A stretch of DNA of 64,000 nucleotides, from assembly GCA_937880075.1 (NCBI GenBank), contig CALFLM010000016.1, positions 11,331 to 75,330 of the forward strand, read 5' to 3'. The stretch's first letter is position 1. Every line of letters begins with the position of its first letter. The position numbers and the translations under genes were made by a program. The notes under the pieces were generated by a model. The model was not told the DNA's origin and made no database searches. It was given only the letters and a program-made list of their open reading frames with translations. This document shows positions 52,367 to 63,863 of this stretch, piece after piece. The stretch comes from an uncultured Romboutsia sp. (GTDB taxonomy: Bacteria; Bacillota; Clostridia; Peptostreptococcales; Peptostreptococcaceae).

Positions 52367-52391
52367 AAGGCCACTTAATAGCGGCCTTTTT
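52367..52391 (-). terminator. Attenuator-like hairpin between rpmH and rnpA
   Basis: AAAAAGGCC ... GGCCTTTTT (9-bp stem, 6-nt loop). It lies just after the rpmH stop on the minus strand and likely limits read-through from the strong rpmH promoter into rnpA. Confidence 0.8.
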
Positions 52392-52396
52392 AATTA

Positions 52397-52531
52397 TTAA
52401 TGAGTTAATCTATTTCTTCCTTTAGCTCTTCTTCTCTTTAACACGTTTCTTCCATTAGACGTTTTCATTCTCTTTCTGAAACCATGTTCTTTCTTTCTTT
52501 GTCTTTTCTTTGGCTGATAAGTTCTCTTCAT
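52397..52531 (-). CDS. rpmH: 50S ribosomal protein L34
   Basis: 44 residues: [44 protein letters not shown]. Canonical L34. GGCGGTG is the ribosome-binding region. Immediately origin-proximal, divergent from dnaA across oriC, the standard Firmicutes layout. Confidence 0.98.
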   Translation of the reverse strand: MKRTYQPKKRQRKKEHGFRKRMKTSNGRNVLKRRRAKGRNRLTH

Positions 52532-53186
52532 CGTATTACACCGCCTTTCAGATTTGTTTTCCGTTTATAAAAATAATAACTTTACCCTCAAAGTAAACAT
52601 AACACATACAATTATAAATGCTTTTATATATGTTGTCAACGAGTTTTTGGAAGTCATAAATAACTATTTTACTCTCATTATATTATTATAATTTAAGGCA
52701 TTTATATAAGTATTATCCACATTTTTAATTTATATTTCTATTTTTTTATATAAAACAATTTATTTTCAAACATTAAATTAATGTATATATATTTATCAAC
52801 ATATGGTGAATTATGTGGATAAATTAGTTGCAAATTATTGAAGTTTGACAGTTATTCTGATATTATAGATATACTTGTGTATAATGTTAATAAAATTTAT
52901 TAACTTATCAACGTTATTCACAAACTGTGGATATAAATGTGCATAACTTATTAATTAACTGACAATAATTTAGTTATAAAGTGTTTTTTTATATATTTTT
53001 ACTATTTATAACTTTATATACATATTGTTAATAACTTTTTGCTTTACAAGAATAATTACTCTTATTATATTTTATCAACATAATTATCCATAAATATTCT
53101 TATTTTATAAAATTTATATAAATTTCATTAGTTTTTGTTAATAACTTTGTGGAAAATGTAAATTATTCTATGCGGAGGTTCATACT
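52532..53186. other. oriC: Chromosomal replication origin, oriC (dnaA-upstream part)
   Basis: 655 bp of very AT-rich DNA between rpmH and dnaA with DnaA boxes at 52713-52721 (TTATCCACA), 52793-52801 (TTATCAACA), 52814-52822 (TGTGGATAA), 52876-52884 (TGTGTATAA), 52914-52922 (TTATTCACA), 52926-52934 (TGTGGATAT) and 52938-52946 (TGTGCATAA). The last three are spaced 12 bp. An almost pure A/T stretch at ~52980-53060 is the likely unwinding element. dnaA ribosome-binding site GCGGAGG is at 53172-53178. With boxes in the dnaA-dnaN gap this makes a bipartite origin. Confidence 0.93.
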
Positions 53187-54506
53187 ATGGATATAGTTTC
53201 TTTATGGGACAAAACACTACAATTAATAAAGGGTGAGTTATCTCCACCTAGTTTCAATGCTTTTTTTAAGCAAATAATACCTTTAAAAATACATATAAAT
53301 GAATTAATACTTTTAGTTCCTAATGATTTTACTAAAGGTATCTTAGAGGATAGATATTTAAATCTAATTGAAAGTTCAATAAATCAGCTTTCTTTAAAAA
53401 AGTATAATGTTAAATTTGTTTTAGATGAAAAATATGTTGAAAATTTAGAAGAAGAAAAATCTTCTAATTTACCTCAAAAAAATTATCCAAATCTAAATCC
53501 TAAATATACTTTTGATACTTTCGTAATAGGTAATAGTAATGGATTTGCTCATGCTGCATGCGTTGCTGTTGCTGAATCTCCTGCTAGAGCCTACAATCCA
53601 TTATTCTTATACGGAGGTGTTGGATTAGGAAAAACTCACTTAATGCATGCGATAGGTCATCATATAATAACTCAAAAAAAGGATTCTAAGGTTGTTTATG
53701 TTTCATCTGAAAAATTTACCAATGAACTTATAAATTCTATAAAAGATGATAGAAACGAAGAATTTAGAAATAAATATAGAAATGTAGATATACTTCTTAT
53801 AGATGACATTCAGTTCATCGCAGGAAAAGAAAGAACTCAAGAAGAGTTTTTCCATACTTTTAACTCATTACATGAGGCAAATAAGCAAATAATTATTTCT
53901 AGTGATAGGCCTCCAAAAGAAATACCTACATTAGAAGATAGATTAAGATCTAGATTTGAAATGGGACTTATAACAGATATTCAAGCGCCAGATTTTGAAA
54001 CTAGAATAGCTATACTTAGAAAAAAAGCTCAAATGGAAAACATAGAAGTTTCAAATGAAGTAACTAATTACATAGCTAAAAATATAAAATCTAACATAAG
54101 AGAATTAGAAGGTGCTTTAACAAGAGTAATTGCATATTCATCTCTTACTAATAGAACGATATCTTTCGATCTTGCAGTAGAAGCTCTAAAAGATATAATA
54201 ACTACTACTAAAAATGAAGAAATTACTGTAAATAGAATAAAAGAAAAAGTAGCTTCTGTATTTAATATAAAAATGGAAGACTTCAATTCTAAAAAAAGAA
54301 CAAGATCTATAGCTTATCCAAGACAAATAGCTATGTATTTATCTCGTGAACTTACAGATTTATCACTCCCTAAAATAGGAGAAGAGTTTGGAGGAAGAGA
54401 TCATACAACTGTTATTCATGCCCACGATAAGATAGTTAAAGACATACAAGTAAATGAAGAGATCAAATCTAAAATAGACAAAATAATTTTAGATTTAAAG
54501 GGATAA
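53187..54506 (+). CDS. dnaA: Chromosomal replication initiator DnaA
   Basis: 439 residues. Domain [21 protein letters not shown], short linker, AAA+ domain with Walker [18 protein letters not shown], Walker [21 protein letters not shown], and DnaA-box-binding domain IV with the signature [20 protein letters not shown]. It binds the boxes listed in oriC and opens DNA. The upstream boxes imply autoregulation. Confidence 0.99.
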   Translation: MDIVSLWDKTLQLIKGELSPPSFNAFFKQIIPLKIHINELILLVPNDFTKGILEDRYLNLIESSINQLSLKKYNVKFVLDEKYVENLEEEKSSNLPQKNYPNLNPKYTFDTFVIGNSNGFAHAACVAVAESPARAYNPLFLYGGVGLGKTHLMHAIGHHIITQKKDSKVVYVSSEKFTNELINSIKDDRNEEFRNKYRNVDILLIDDIQFIAGKERTQEEFFHTFNSLHEANKQIIISSDRPPKEIPTLEDRLRSRFEMGLITDIQAPDFETRIAILRKKAQMENIEVSNEVTNYIAKNIKSNIRELEGALTRVIAYSSLTNRTISFDLAVEALKDIITTTKNEEITVNRIKEKVASVFNIKMEDFNSKKRTRSIAYPRQIAMYLSRELTDLSLPKIGEEFGGRDHTTVIHAHDKIVKDIQVNEEIKSKIDKIILDLKG

Positions 54507-54746
54507 TTTATAAACATTTACCTGTGTATATTGTGTTGATACATTGTTTATAGTTTTTTATCTAAATTTTATTAACACAATATTATATAAAAAATAACAA
54601 AGATATTAACATTTTGTACACATGTTGATATCTTTGAATTTATTTAGATATAGATACTTATTAACATTATCAACAATACTTACTACTATTACTACTATTA
54701 TTTTTATTTATTTTTTTATATAAATTAAACAAGGAGGTTATCCACA
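54507..54746. promoter_or_regulatory. dnaA-dnaN intergenic origin part; DnaA box inside the dnaN ribosome-binding region
   Basis: 240 bp, AT-rich, with degenerate boxes (e.g. TTATCAACA at 54667-54675) and one perfect box TTATCCACA at 54738-54746. The perfect box lies exactly between the ribosome-binding site AGGAGG (54732-54737) and the TTG start of dnaN. Confidence 0.75.
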
Positions 54747-55853
54747 TTGAAGATAATTTGCAATCAAAAACTTTTAGCTAATAAAATAGGAATCTCCCAA
54801 AAAGCTATTAATGGAAAAACAAATTTAGAACTTTTAAAAGGTATTTTATTATCAGCTAAAGATGGACAATTAAAACTAACTGGATATGATTCAGAAATCG
54901 GAATAGAAACTTATGCACAATCTGAAATTATCGAAGAGGGAGAAATTGTAGTAAATGCTAGACTTTTTGGGGATATCATTAGAAAGTTACCGGATTCATT
55001 TGTTGAAATAGAAACAGATACTGAAAATAATATATATATAAATTGTTTAAATTCAAGATTTAAGATAAAAGGAGATTCAGCAAAAGAATATCCAAGACTT
55101 CCTGAAGTTAATGAAGAAGATTTATATAATATACCTCAAGATTTATTAAAAAATATGATAAAACAAACAGTATTTGCTATATCTCAAGATCAGACAAAAC
55201 CTATATTAATGGGAGAACTTTTAGAAATAGTGGATGGAGATATAAGCTTAGTTGCTATTGATGGATACAGATTAGCAGTTAGAAGTTGCAAGGTTGATAA
55301 CATAGTAAATAATGCAAAGGTCATAATACCAGGAAAAACATTAAATGATGTAAATAGTTTATTATCTTCTGAAGAAGATGTAAAAGTTGGGTTTGATGAA
55401 AAAAATGCAATATTTATTATAAATGACACTAAAATAATAACTAGACTTCTTGAAGGTGACTTCATAGATTATAAAAAATTATTACCGAGAGAATATAATT
55501 CAAAAATAAAGTTAAAAACTAAAGAACTTTTAAATAGTATAGAAAGAGCATCATTATTATCACAATCTGAAAAAAATAACTTAATAAAGTTATCTATAAG
55601 AGATAATGTTATGGCAATCACTTCAAATACTGATAAAGGAAATGTATATGAAGAAGTTAATTTAGAGTTAACTGGTGAGTACTTAGATATAGCATTTAAC
55701 TCTAGATATTTCTTAGAAGGATTAAAAAATATAGATAGTGAAGAAATCTTTATAGAATTCACTACAAACATAAATCCATGTATAATAAGACCTGCTGATG
55801 ACATTAAGTATACTTATTTACTACTTCCAGTAAGAATATCATCTAATATATAA
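54747..55853 (+). CDS. dnaN: DNA polymerase III beta sliding clamp
   Basis: 368 residues from a TTG start (AGGAGG 9 nt upstream; MKIICNQKLLANKIGISQKA). The three clamp folds are typical: KGILLSAKDGQLKLTGYDSE, IPQDLLKNMIKQTVFAISQD, ILMGELLEIVDGDISLVAID, GYRLAVRS, and the C-terminus PCIIRPADDIKYTYLLLPVR. Ring clamp for replication and repair polymerases. Ends with a terminator at 55864-55890. Confidence 0.99.
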   Translation: MKIICNQKLLANKIGISQKAINGKTNLELLKGILLSAKDGQLKLTGYDSEIGIETYAQSEIIEEGEIVVNARLFGDIIRKLPDSFVEIETDTENNIYINCLNSRFKIKGDSAKEYPRLPEVNEEDLYNIPQDLLKNMIKQTVFAISQDQTKPILMGELLEIVDGDISLVAIDGYRLAVRSCKVDNIVNNAKVIIPGKTLNDVNSLLSSEEDVKVGFDEKNAIFIINDTKIITRLLEGDFIDYKKLLPREYNSKIKLKTKELLNSIERASLLSQSEKNNLIKLSIRDNVMAITSNTDKGNVYEEVNLELTGEYLDIAFNSRYFLEGLKNIDSEEIFIEFTTNINPCIIRPADDIKYTYLLLPVRISSNI

Positions 55854-55863
55854 TTTAAGCAGA

Positions 55864-55890
55864 AAACCCAACTAATAAAGTTGGGTTTTT
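55864..55890 (+). terminator. dnaN terminator
   Basis: AAACCCAACT, loop AATAA, AGTTGGGTTT followed by TT; a compact GC-containing stem 10 nt after the dnaN stop. Confidence 0.85.
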
Positions 55891-55973
55891 GTAGCTAATT
55901 TTGTGATATAATATATATTTAACATGATATTTTATAAATACCAAAAATCTTATTAATTAGGAGGAACTTATTA

Positions 55974-56180
55974 ATGATTGAAATAAACATAGATTCAGAA
56001 TATATAAAATTAGATCAACTTCTTAAGTTAGCAGATGCTGTATCTACAGGTGGACATGCTAAATTTTTAATACTAGAAGGCTTAGTTAAGGTTAATGGAG
56101 AAGTTGAAATTAGAAGAGGTAGAAAATTAAAATCTCAAGATATAGTAGAAGTTGAAGGACAGAAAATAAAAGTAGTGTAA
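55974..56180 (+). CDS. yaaA: S4-domain RNA-binding protein YaaA
   Basis: 68 residues, one S4-like domain: YIKLDQLLKLADAVSTGGHA, KFLILEGLVKVNGEVEIRRG, RKLKSQDIVEVEG. Conserved between dnaN and recF in Firmicutes; binds RNA, probably on the ribosome. AGGAGG precedes the ATG; recF follows 15 nt later. Confidence 0.95.
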   Translation: MIEINIDSEYIKLDQLLKLADAVSTGGHAKFLILEGLVKVNGEVEIRRGRKLKSQDIVEVEGQKIKVV

Positions 56181-56195
56181 AAAGGAGAGCCTTTT

Positions 56196-57311
56196 ATGCG
56201 ACTAAATAGTTTACAGTTAGTGAATTTTAGAAACTATAATAATCTATATTTAGAATTTAATAAAAAAGTTAATCTTCTTTTAGGAAAAAATGGCCAAGGT
56301 AAGACGAATATAGTAGAATCTATATATATGCTATCTTTTGGAAAATCATTTAGAACTAGTAGAGATAAAGAAATTATAAAATTTGATACTGAAAATTTGT
56401 ATGTTGGTGGTAGTTTTTCAAAAGAACATACAGAAGGTCTAATAGAGATAGCAATTGGAAAAAATAAAAAGGGTATAAAGGTAAATAAAATTCATATACA
56501 AAAAATTCATGAATTACTTGGAAATTTGAATGTTGTGATATTTTCACCAGAAGACCTTAGATTAGTTAAAGAAGGTCCAAAGGAAAGAAGATTGTTTATT
56601 GATAAAGAAATTAGTCAAATTATGCCTAAATATTATAATTATCTTACTAATTATAATAAAATTCTTTTTCAAAGAAATCAGTTGCTAAAAACTAATAACG
56701 TAGATGAAGCATTACTAGATGTTTATGATGAGAGCTTAGCTAGATATGGAAGTTATCTATATATTTTAAGGCGAGATTTTATAAAAAAAATAGCAGATAT
56801 ATCTAAAAATATGCATTTAAATTTGACAAATTCGATTGAAGAATTATCGATTACATATAAAAGCCAGATTGATATAAATGATGACGATACTATTGATAGC
56901 ATGTATAATAAATTCTTAGATAAACTTGTTTCAAGTAGGAAGCATGATATTGATGTAAGAACAACTAGATATGGTTTACATAAAGACGATTTAAATATAT
57001 ATGTAAATGGTCTAGATGTTAGACTTTATGGATCACAGGGTCAACAAAGAACAGCATCTATTTCATTAAAATTATCTGAAATAGAGCTTATAAAAAATGA
57101 AGTTGGAGAATACCCAATTCTAATTTTAGATGATGTATTTAGTGAATTAGATGAAACAAGACAAAAATTATTAATAGATAACTTGAGTGTAGTTCAAATG
57201 TTTATAACTACTGCTGAAGTTTCACATATAAACATATTCAATAAAAGTAATACAACCATTTTCAAAATTGAAAAAGGACAAGTTATTAATATAGAGAATG
57301 GAGGGAACTAG
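56196..57311 (+). CDS. recF: DNA replication and repair protein RecF
   Basis: 371 residues. SMC-like ATPase: MRLNSLQLVNFRNYNNLYLE, Walker A LLLGKNGQGKTNIVESIYML, signature YGSQGQQRTASISLKL, Walker B YPILILDDVFSELDETRQKL. Loads RecA at gaps together with RecO/RecR. Its stop codon abuts the gyrB start (57311/57312). Confidence 0.98.
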   Translation: MRLNSLQLVNFRNYNNLYLEFNKKVNLLLGKNGQGKTNIVESIYMLSFGKSFRTSRDKEIIKFDTENLYVGGSFSKEHTEGLIEIAIGKNKKGIKVNKIHIQKIHELLGNLNVVIFSPEDLRLVKEGPKERRLFIDKEISQIMPKYYNYLTNYNKILFQRNQLLKTNNVDEALLDVYDESLARYGSYLYILRRDFIKKIADISKNMHLNLTNSIEELSITYKSQIDINDDDTIDSMYNKFLDKLVSSRKHDIDVRTTRYGLHKDDLNIYVNGLDVRLYGSQGQQRTASISLKLSEIELIKNEVGEYPILILDDVFSELDETRQKLLIDNLSVVQMFITTAEVSHINIFNKSNTTIFKIEKGQVINIENGGN

Positions 57312-59213
<1,902 letters not shown>

Positions 59214-59230
59214 AAAGGGGATGAGTATCA

Positions 59231-61657
59231 ATGGAAGAAAATAATAGAATACTCCCTATTGAAATAGCAGAAGAAATGAAAAAGTCTTATATAGACTACT
59301 CTATGAGTGTTATAGTTGGTAGAGCTCTTCCAGATGTAAGAGATGGACTAAAACCAGTTCATAGAAGAATACTATATTCAATGAGTGAATTAAATTTAAC
59401 ACCAGATAAACCATATAGAAAATCTGCCCGTATAGTTGGGGACGTTCTAGGGAAGTACCACCCACATGGAGATAGTGCTGTTTATTTGGCAATGGTTAGA
59501 ATGGCTCAAGATTTCTCAACTAGAGGACTTTTAGTTGACGGTCATGGTAACTTTGGTTCAGTAGATGGTGATTCACCAGCCGCAATGCGTTATACTGAAG
59601 CGAGAATGAGTAAATTAGCTATTGAATTATTAAGAGATATAGATAAAGAAACTGTTGATTTTGTACCGAATTTTGATGAATCGTCAAAGGAACCTGCAGT
59701 ACTTCCTTCAAGATATCCAAACCTTTTAGTAAATGGTTCTAACGGTATAGCAGTTGGTATGGCCACATCTATACCACCTCATAATTTAGGTGAAGTAATA
59801 GATGCAACTGTACATTTAATAGACAATGAAGAGTGTTCAGTTGATGATTTAATGAAATTTATAAAAGGTCCAGATTTCCCAACTTCAGCAATAATAATGG
59901 GGAAAGAAAATATAGCTGAAGCTTATAGAACTGGTAGAGGCAAGGTTAAAGTTAGATCTAGAGCGGTAATAGAAGAATTGCCAAAAGGAAAACAACAAAT
60001 AGTAGTAACAGAAATACCATATCAAGTTAATAAAGCTAAGTTAGTTGAGAGAATAGCTGAATTAGTTAAGGATAAAAAGATAGATGGAATATCTGACCTT
60101 AGAGATGAAAGTAACAGAAATGGAATGAGAATAGTTATAGAGCTTAAGAGAGATGTTAATGCTAATATAGTACTAAATAATTTATATAAACATTCTCAAA
60201 TGGAAGAAACATTTAGTGTAATAATGCTTGCATTAGTAAATGGTCAACCTAAAGTATTAAACCTTAAGCAAATACTATATCATTATGTACAACATCAAAA
60301 AGATGTAGTAACTAGACGTACTAAATTTGAATTAAATAAAGCTGAAGCTAGAGCACATATATTAGAAGGACTAAGAATAGCTTTAGATAATATAGATGCA
60401 GTTATAAGTTTAATAAGAGGATCTAAAACAACTCAAGACGCTAAATCCGGTTTAATTGAGAAGTTTGGATTAACTGATATACAAGCTCAAGCTATATTAG
60501 ATATGAGACTTCAAAGGCTTACTGGATTAGAGAGAGATAAGATAGAAGCTGAGTATGAAGAATTAATAAAGAAAATAAATAGATTAAAAGAAATCTTAGC
60601 TAATGAAAGATTACTTCTTAATGTAATAAAAGAAGAAATTCTTATAATAAAAGAAAACTATGCCGATGAAAGACGAACTGAAATAAGACATGCTGAAGGC
60701 GAAATAGATATGAGAGATCTTATAGATGATGAAGAAATAGCAATAACTCTTACTCATTTTGGATATATCAAGAGACTTCCAGCGGATACTTATAAGAGTC
60801 AAAAAAGAGGTGGTAGAGGAATATCTGCCCTTACAACAAGAGAAGAAGATTTTGTAAAACATTTAGTAAGTACAACTACACATAGTAGATTATTGTTCTT
60901 TACAAATAAAGGAAGAGTATTTAGACTAAATGCTTATGAAATACCTGAAGGTAAGAGACAAGCAAAAGGAACTGCAATTGTAAACTTACTTCAATTAGGT
61001 CCTAACGAAAAAATAGCTACACTATTAGCTATAGATGAAAAGGATGATAATAAATACTTATTATTAGCTACTAAAAATGGTATAGTTAAGAAAACTGACC
61101 GTGAAGAGTTTAAAAACATAAATAAATCTGGGTTAATAGCTATAGGCTTAAGAGAAGATGATGAACTTATAGGTGTTAAAGAAACTGATGGAGACAAAGA
61201 TGTTCTATTAGTAACAAAAGAAGGTATGTCTATAAGATTTGATGAAAATGATATAAGACCAATGGGAAGAACAGCTATGGGTGTAAAGGGTATAACATTA
61301 TCTAATGATGATAAAGTTGTATCTATGAGCTTATGTGAAGAAGGTACTGATGTACTAGTAGTTAGTGAAAATGGATTTGGAAAAAGAACAGATATAAATG
61401 AATATAGAACTCAGATAAGAGCAGGAAAAGGAATAAAAACTTACAACATAGCTGAAAAGACAGGAAAACTTGTTGGAGCAGAAATGGTAAATGAAGATGA
61501 TGAAATGATGATAATAAACTCTGATGGCGTACTTATAAGATTAAGAGTTAGTGAAATTTCATTATTCGGAAGAGTAACTAGTGGAGTTAAGTTAATGAAA
61601 ACTGATGATGAAGTCAATGTAGTTTCTATTTCAAAAATAAAGATGGAAGAAGAATAG
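59231..61657 (+). CDS. gyrA: DNA gyrase subunit A
   Basis: 808 residues. [20 protein letters not shown], the quinolone-resistance region [20 protein letters not shown], catalytic Tyr in [14 protein letters not shown], coiled coil, and C-terminal beta-propeller with the GyrA box variant [16 protein letters not shown]. At the hot-spot codons it has Asp-Ser (PHGDSAVY), a wild-type Thr/Ser-class residue, so no obvious resistance change. Terminator follows at 61653-61678. Confidence 0.99.
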   Translation: MEENNRILPIEIAEEMKKSYIDYSMSVIVGRALPDVRDGLKPVHRRILYSMSELNLTPDKPYRKSARIVGDVLGKYHPHGDSAVYLAMVRMAQDFSTRGLLVDGHGNFGSVDGDSPAAMRYTEARMSKLAIELLRDIDKETVDFVPNFDESSKEPAVLPSRYPNLLVNGSNGIAVGMATSIPPHNLGEVIDATVHLIDNEECSVDDLMKFIKGPDFPTSAIIMGKENIAEAYRTGRGKVKVRSRAVIEELPKGKQQIVVTEIPYQVNKAKLVERIAELVKDKKIDGISDLRDESNRNGMRIVIELKRDVNANIVLNNLYKHSQMEETFSVIMLALVNGQPKVLNLKQILYHYVQHQKDVVTRRTKFELNKAEARAHILEGLRIALDNIDAVISLIRGSKTTQDAKSGLIEKFGLTDIQAQAILDMRLQRLTGLERDKIEAEYEELIKKINRLKEILANERLLLNVIKEEILIIKENYADERRTEIRHAEGEIDMRDLIDDEEIAITLTHFGYIKRLPADTYKSQKRGGRGISALTTREEDFVKHLVSTTTHSRLLFFTNKGRVFRLNAYEIPEGKRQAKGTAIVNLLQLGPNEKIATLLAIDEKDDNKYLLLATKNGIVKKTDREEFKNINKSGLIAIGLREDDELIGVKETDGDKDVLLVTKEGMSIRFDENDIRPMGRTAMGVKGITLSNDDKVVSMSLCEEGTDVLVVSENGFGKRTDINEYRTQIRAGKGIKTYNIAEKTGKLVGAEMVNEDDEMMIINSDGVLIRLRVSEISLFGRVTSGVKLMKTDDEVNVVSISKIKMEEE

Positions 61658-61678
61658 GATTATATCCTATTCTTTTTG
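61653..61678 (+). terminator. gyrA terminator
   Basis: GAATAGGA, loop TTATA, TCCTATTC then TTTTTG, overlapping the gyrA stop codon. Confidence 0.85.
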
Positions 61679-61732
61679 CTAACTTTATATACATAAATTT
61701 AAATATAATTTAGTTTTAGAGGAGAAAATATT

Positions 61733-62020
61733 ATGAGTAAAAGACGTGGAAGATTTTTATTATTAGGAGCACTAATAGGTTTTATAGCTGGTTTATTCTT
61801 TGCACCTAAGAAAGGTTCTGAACTTAGAAGAGATGCAAAAAATAAACTAGATGAAATTAAAGAAAATCCAAAGGAAGTTTTACAAGGAACATTTGATGAT
61901 GTAAAAGAAAAAATCAACGATTTTATAGATGGCAACTTCACAGAAGACGACAATATACATATATCTGAAGAGGAAATTGTGATAAGTAGAACATTTAGTG
62001 ACGAGGGAGATAATAAGTAA
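61733..62020 (+). CDS. YtxH-domain general-stress-type protein
   Basis: 95 residues. One N-terminal membrane helix (FLLLGALIGFIAGLFFAPKK) and GSELRRDAKNKLDEI, the YtxH (PF12732) signature, then a charged coiled segment. Family members are often sigma-B-linked. Stop overlaps the next start (TAATG), first of a gene chain leading to sigB. Confidence 0.88.
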   Translation: MSKRRGRFLLLGALIGFIAGLFFAPKKGSELRRDAKNKLDEIKENPKEVLQGTFDDVKEKINDFIDGNFTEDDNIHISEEEIVISRTFSDEGDNK

Positions 62021-62280
62021 TGAATACTTTGGGATGGCAGATAGGAGCATTTTTAATAGGGGCTTCAGCTTTAATTATAGCTATATATATAGGAAAATTA
62101 CTAAATACTACGAATAAAGTTGTAGAAAAGGCATATAAAATTATAGATTACAATGAAAGACATATCCATGAAACTATAGAAAATGTTGCATCGATAACAA
62201 CATATACAGAAGAAATAGTTAGTATGCTAAGTAAGATTACAAATATAATGAAAGTGTTTAGATTTGTAAAAGGGAGATAA
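62020..62280 (+). CDS. DUF948-like membrane-tethered protein
   Basis: 86 residues. N-terminal membrane helix (IGAFLIGASALIIAIYIGKL), then an amphipathic coiled coil (VEKAYKIIDYNERHIHETIE, VASITTYTEEIVSMLSKI). Matches the short DUF948 group usually paired with YtxH. Overlaps the YtxH gene by 1 nt; role unknown, envelope stress by association. Confidence 0.8.
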   Translation: MNTLGWQIGAFLIGASALIIAIYIGKLLNTTNKVVEKAYKIIDYNERHIHETIENVASITTYTEEIVSMLSKITNIMKVFRFVKGR

Positions 62281-62298
62281 CTATAAGGAGGAATTATA

Positions 62299-62616
62299 AT
62301 GTCAATGAATATAGACTCTAAATTAAACAACGAAAATGATTTTTGGGATATATCGCTTCAAGGTGAGCTAGATGTATCAACAGCAGATAAGTTAAAAGAG
62401 CATTTACATAATTTAGCTAACGAAAAAATGTTAGATATGAAGATAAATCTCGAGAACTTAGATTATATAGATTCTACAGGTTTAGGTGCTATAATAGGTG
62501 TTTTAAAGAAATTAAAAACGGATGATAAAGAAATATATATAATCAATCCAAAGAGTAATGTAAAAAAGATTTTTACTATAACAGGTCTAGATAAAATATT
62601 TAAAGTGGAGGGATAG
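62299..62616 (+). CDS. rsbV: Anti-sigma factor antagonist RsbV (STAS)
   Basis: 105 residues. STAS domain with LQGELDVSTADKLKEHL and phospho-Ser site DYIDSTGLGAIIGVLKKL. Unphosphorylated RsbV binds RsbW and frees sigma-B; RsbW phosphorylates that Ser. AAGGAGG precedes the ATG. Part of rsbV-rsbW-sigB. Confidence 0.95.
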   Translation: MSMNIDSKLNNENDFWDISLQGELDVSTADKLKEHLHNLANEKMLDMKINLENLDYIDSTGLGAIIGVLKKLKTDDKEIYIINPKSNVKKIFTITGLDKIFKVEG

Positions 62617-62619
62617 ACT

Positions 62620-63027
62620 TTGGCTTGTGAAACTATAAAAATGGAGATAAGCGCTAATCCTGATTTTGTAAGTATAATAAGATTAACAACTTCAGGAATA
62701 GCTAATAAGATGGGCTTTTCGATAGATGATATAGAAGATATGAAAGTAGCAGTATCAGAAGCTTGTACCAATGCTATAAAGCACAGTGATGATAAGAAAG
62801 TAAGTATAACGTATACTATATTAGAAAATAGATTAGATATAGAAATAAAAGATAATGGTAAAGGATATGATGTAAAATCAATAGCTATACCTGATTTAAC
62901 ACAGCCAAAAGAAAATGGGTTAGGACTATTTATAATCCAAACACTAATGGATGAAGTAAAGATAGAATCAAAAGACAACCAAGGAACAGTAATAAAAATG
63001 ACTAAGTATTTAGGAGTTGATATTTAA
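62620..63027 (+). CDS. rsbW: Serine kinase / anti-sigma-B factor RsbW
   Basis: 135 residues from TTG 62620 (GGAGGG 7 nt upstream). GHKL kinase fold: MKVAVSEACTNAIKHSDD (N box), IKDNGKGYDV (G1) and ENGLGLFIIQTLMDEV (G2). Holds sigma-B inactive and phosphorylates RsbV. Its stop overlaps the sigB ATG by one base (TAATG), ensuring stoichiometric synthesis. Confidence 0.95.
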   Translation: MACETIKMEISANPDFVSIIRLTTSGIANKMGFSIDDIEDMKVAVSEACTNAIKHSDDKKVSITYTILENRLDIEIKDNGKGYDVKSIAIPDLTQPKENGLGLFIIQTLMDEVKIESKDNQGTVIKMTKYLGVDI

Positions 63028-63803
63028 TGAAGAATGTAGCTAATGCTACAAAATACCTAGATATAGATACAAAAGAGTTATTTAGGATATATAGTAAAGA
63101 TAAAGATAATAAAGATGTCAGAAATATTCTTATTGAGAGACATTTATATTTAGTAAACTTGTTAGCTAAAAAGTATATCAATAAAGGTGTTGAATATGAA
63201 GATTTATATCAAGTTGGATCGTTAGCACTAATATATGCAATAGATAGATATGATATAGAAAAAGGGTATGAGTTTTCAAGTTTTGCAACACCAACAATAA
63301 TAGGTGAAATAAAGAAATATTTCAGAGATAAAGTATGGGCTCTAAGGGTTCCAAGAAGAGTTCAAGAATTAAGTAAAAAAATAAGTGAAGCTAAAGTGGC
63401 GCTTGAACAAGAAAATAAGACCCATCCAAATGTAAAAGATATAGCTGGATATATAGGTTGTAGCGAAGAAGAGGTTTTAGAGGCTATGGAAGCATCTTAT
63501 GGGTACCAGCCAATATCTTTAGATTCATCCAGCAATGATGACTCAGAAGATAAAGACATCACGCTTATAGATAAAATAGGTGAAGAGGAAAGTAGTTTTA
63601 ACAATATAGAACAAAAAGATTTTGTAAATAAATTCATGGAAAGCTTAAATGAATTAGAAGTTAAAATATTTAAAGATAGATTCTTCTTAGATAAAACTCA
63701 ATCGACAATAGCAAAAGAGTTAGATATATCTCAAATGACAGTATCTAGAATAGAGAAAAAGATAGTTGAGAAACTTAGAAAAGAGTACGAAAAACAATTG
63801 TAG
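63027..63803 (+). CDS. sigB: RNA polymerase sigma factor SigB (SigB/SigF/SigG subfamily)
   Basis: 258 residues. Region 2 (NVRNILIERHLYLVNLLAKK-like block, YEDLYQVGSLALIYAIDRYD, FSSFATPTIIGEIKKYFRDK), then WALRVPRRVQELSKKISEA, region 3, and region 4 HTH (KTQSTIAKELDISQMTVSRI). General stress sigma factor under RsbW/RsbV control. The same order before an rRNA operon occurs in C. difficile. No terminator separates it from the rRNA promoter. Confidence 0.94.
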   Translation: MKNVANATKYLDIDTKELFRIYSKDKDNKDVRNILIERHLYLVNLLAKKYINKGVEYEDLYQVGSLALIYAIDRYDIEKGYEFSSFATPTIIGEIKKYFRDKVWALRVPRRVQELSKKISEAKVALEQENKTHPNVKDIAGYIGCSEEEVLEAMEASYGYQPISLDSSSNDDSEDKDITLIDKIGEEESSFNNIEQKDFVNKFMESLNELEVKIFKDRFFLDKTQSTIAKELDISQMTVSRIEKKIVEKLRKEYEKQL

Positions 63804-63834
63804 ACAAAAAATATAAAAATATTTAAAAAAAGTA

Positions 63835-63863
63835 TTGACCTACTGTTTAATATGTAGTATATT
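63835..63863 (+). promoter_or_regulatory. rRNA operon promoter
   Basis: TTGACC (63835-63840), exactly 17 nt, TATATT (63858-63863), just 32 nt after the sigB stop. Consensus-like spacing and the leader downstream mark it as an rRNA promoter. Confidence 0.85.

Noticed and set aside
59310..59492. Minus-strand ORFs within gyrB and gyrA
   Set aside because: Shadow frames of well-identified gyrase genes.
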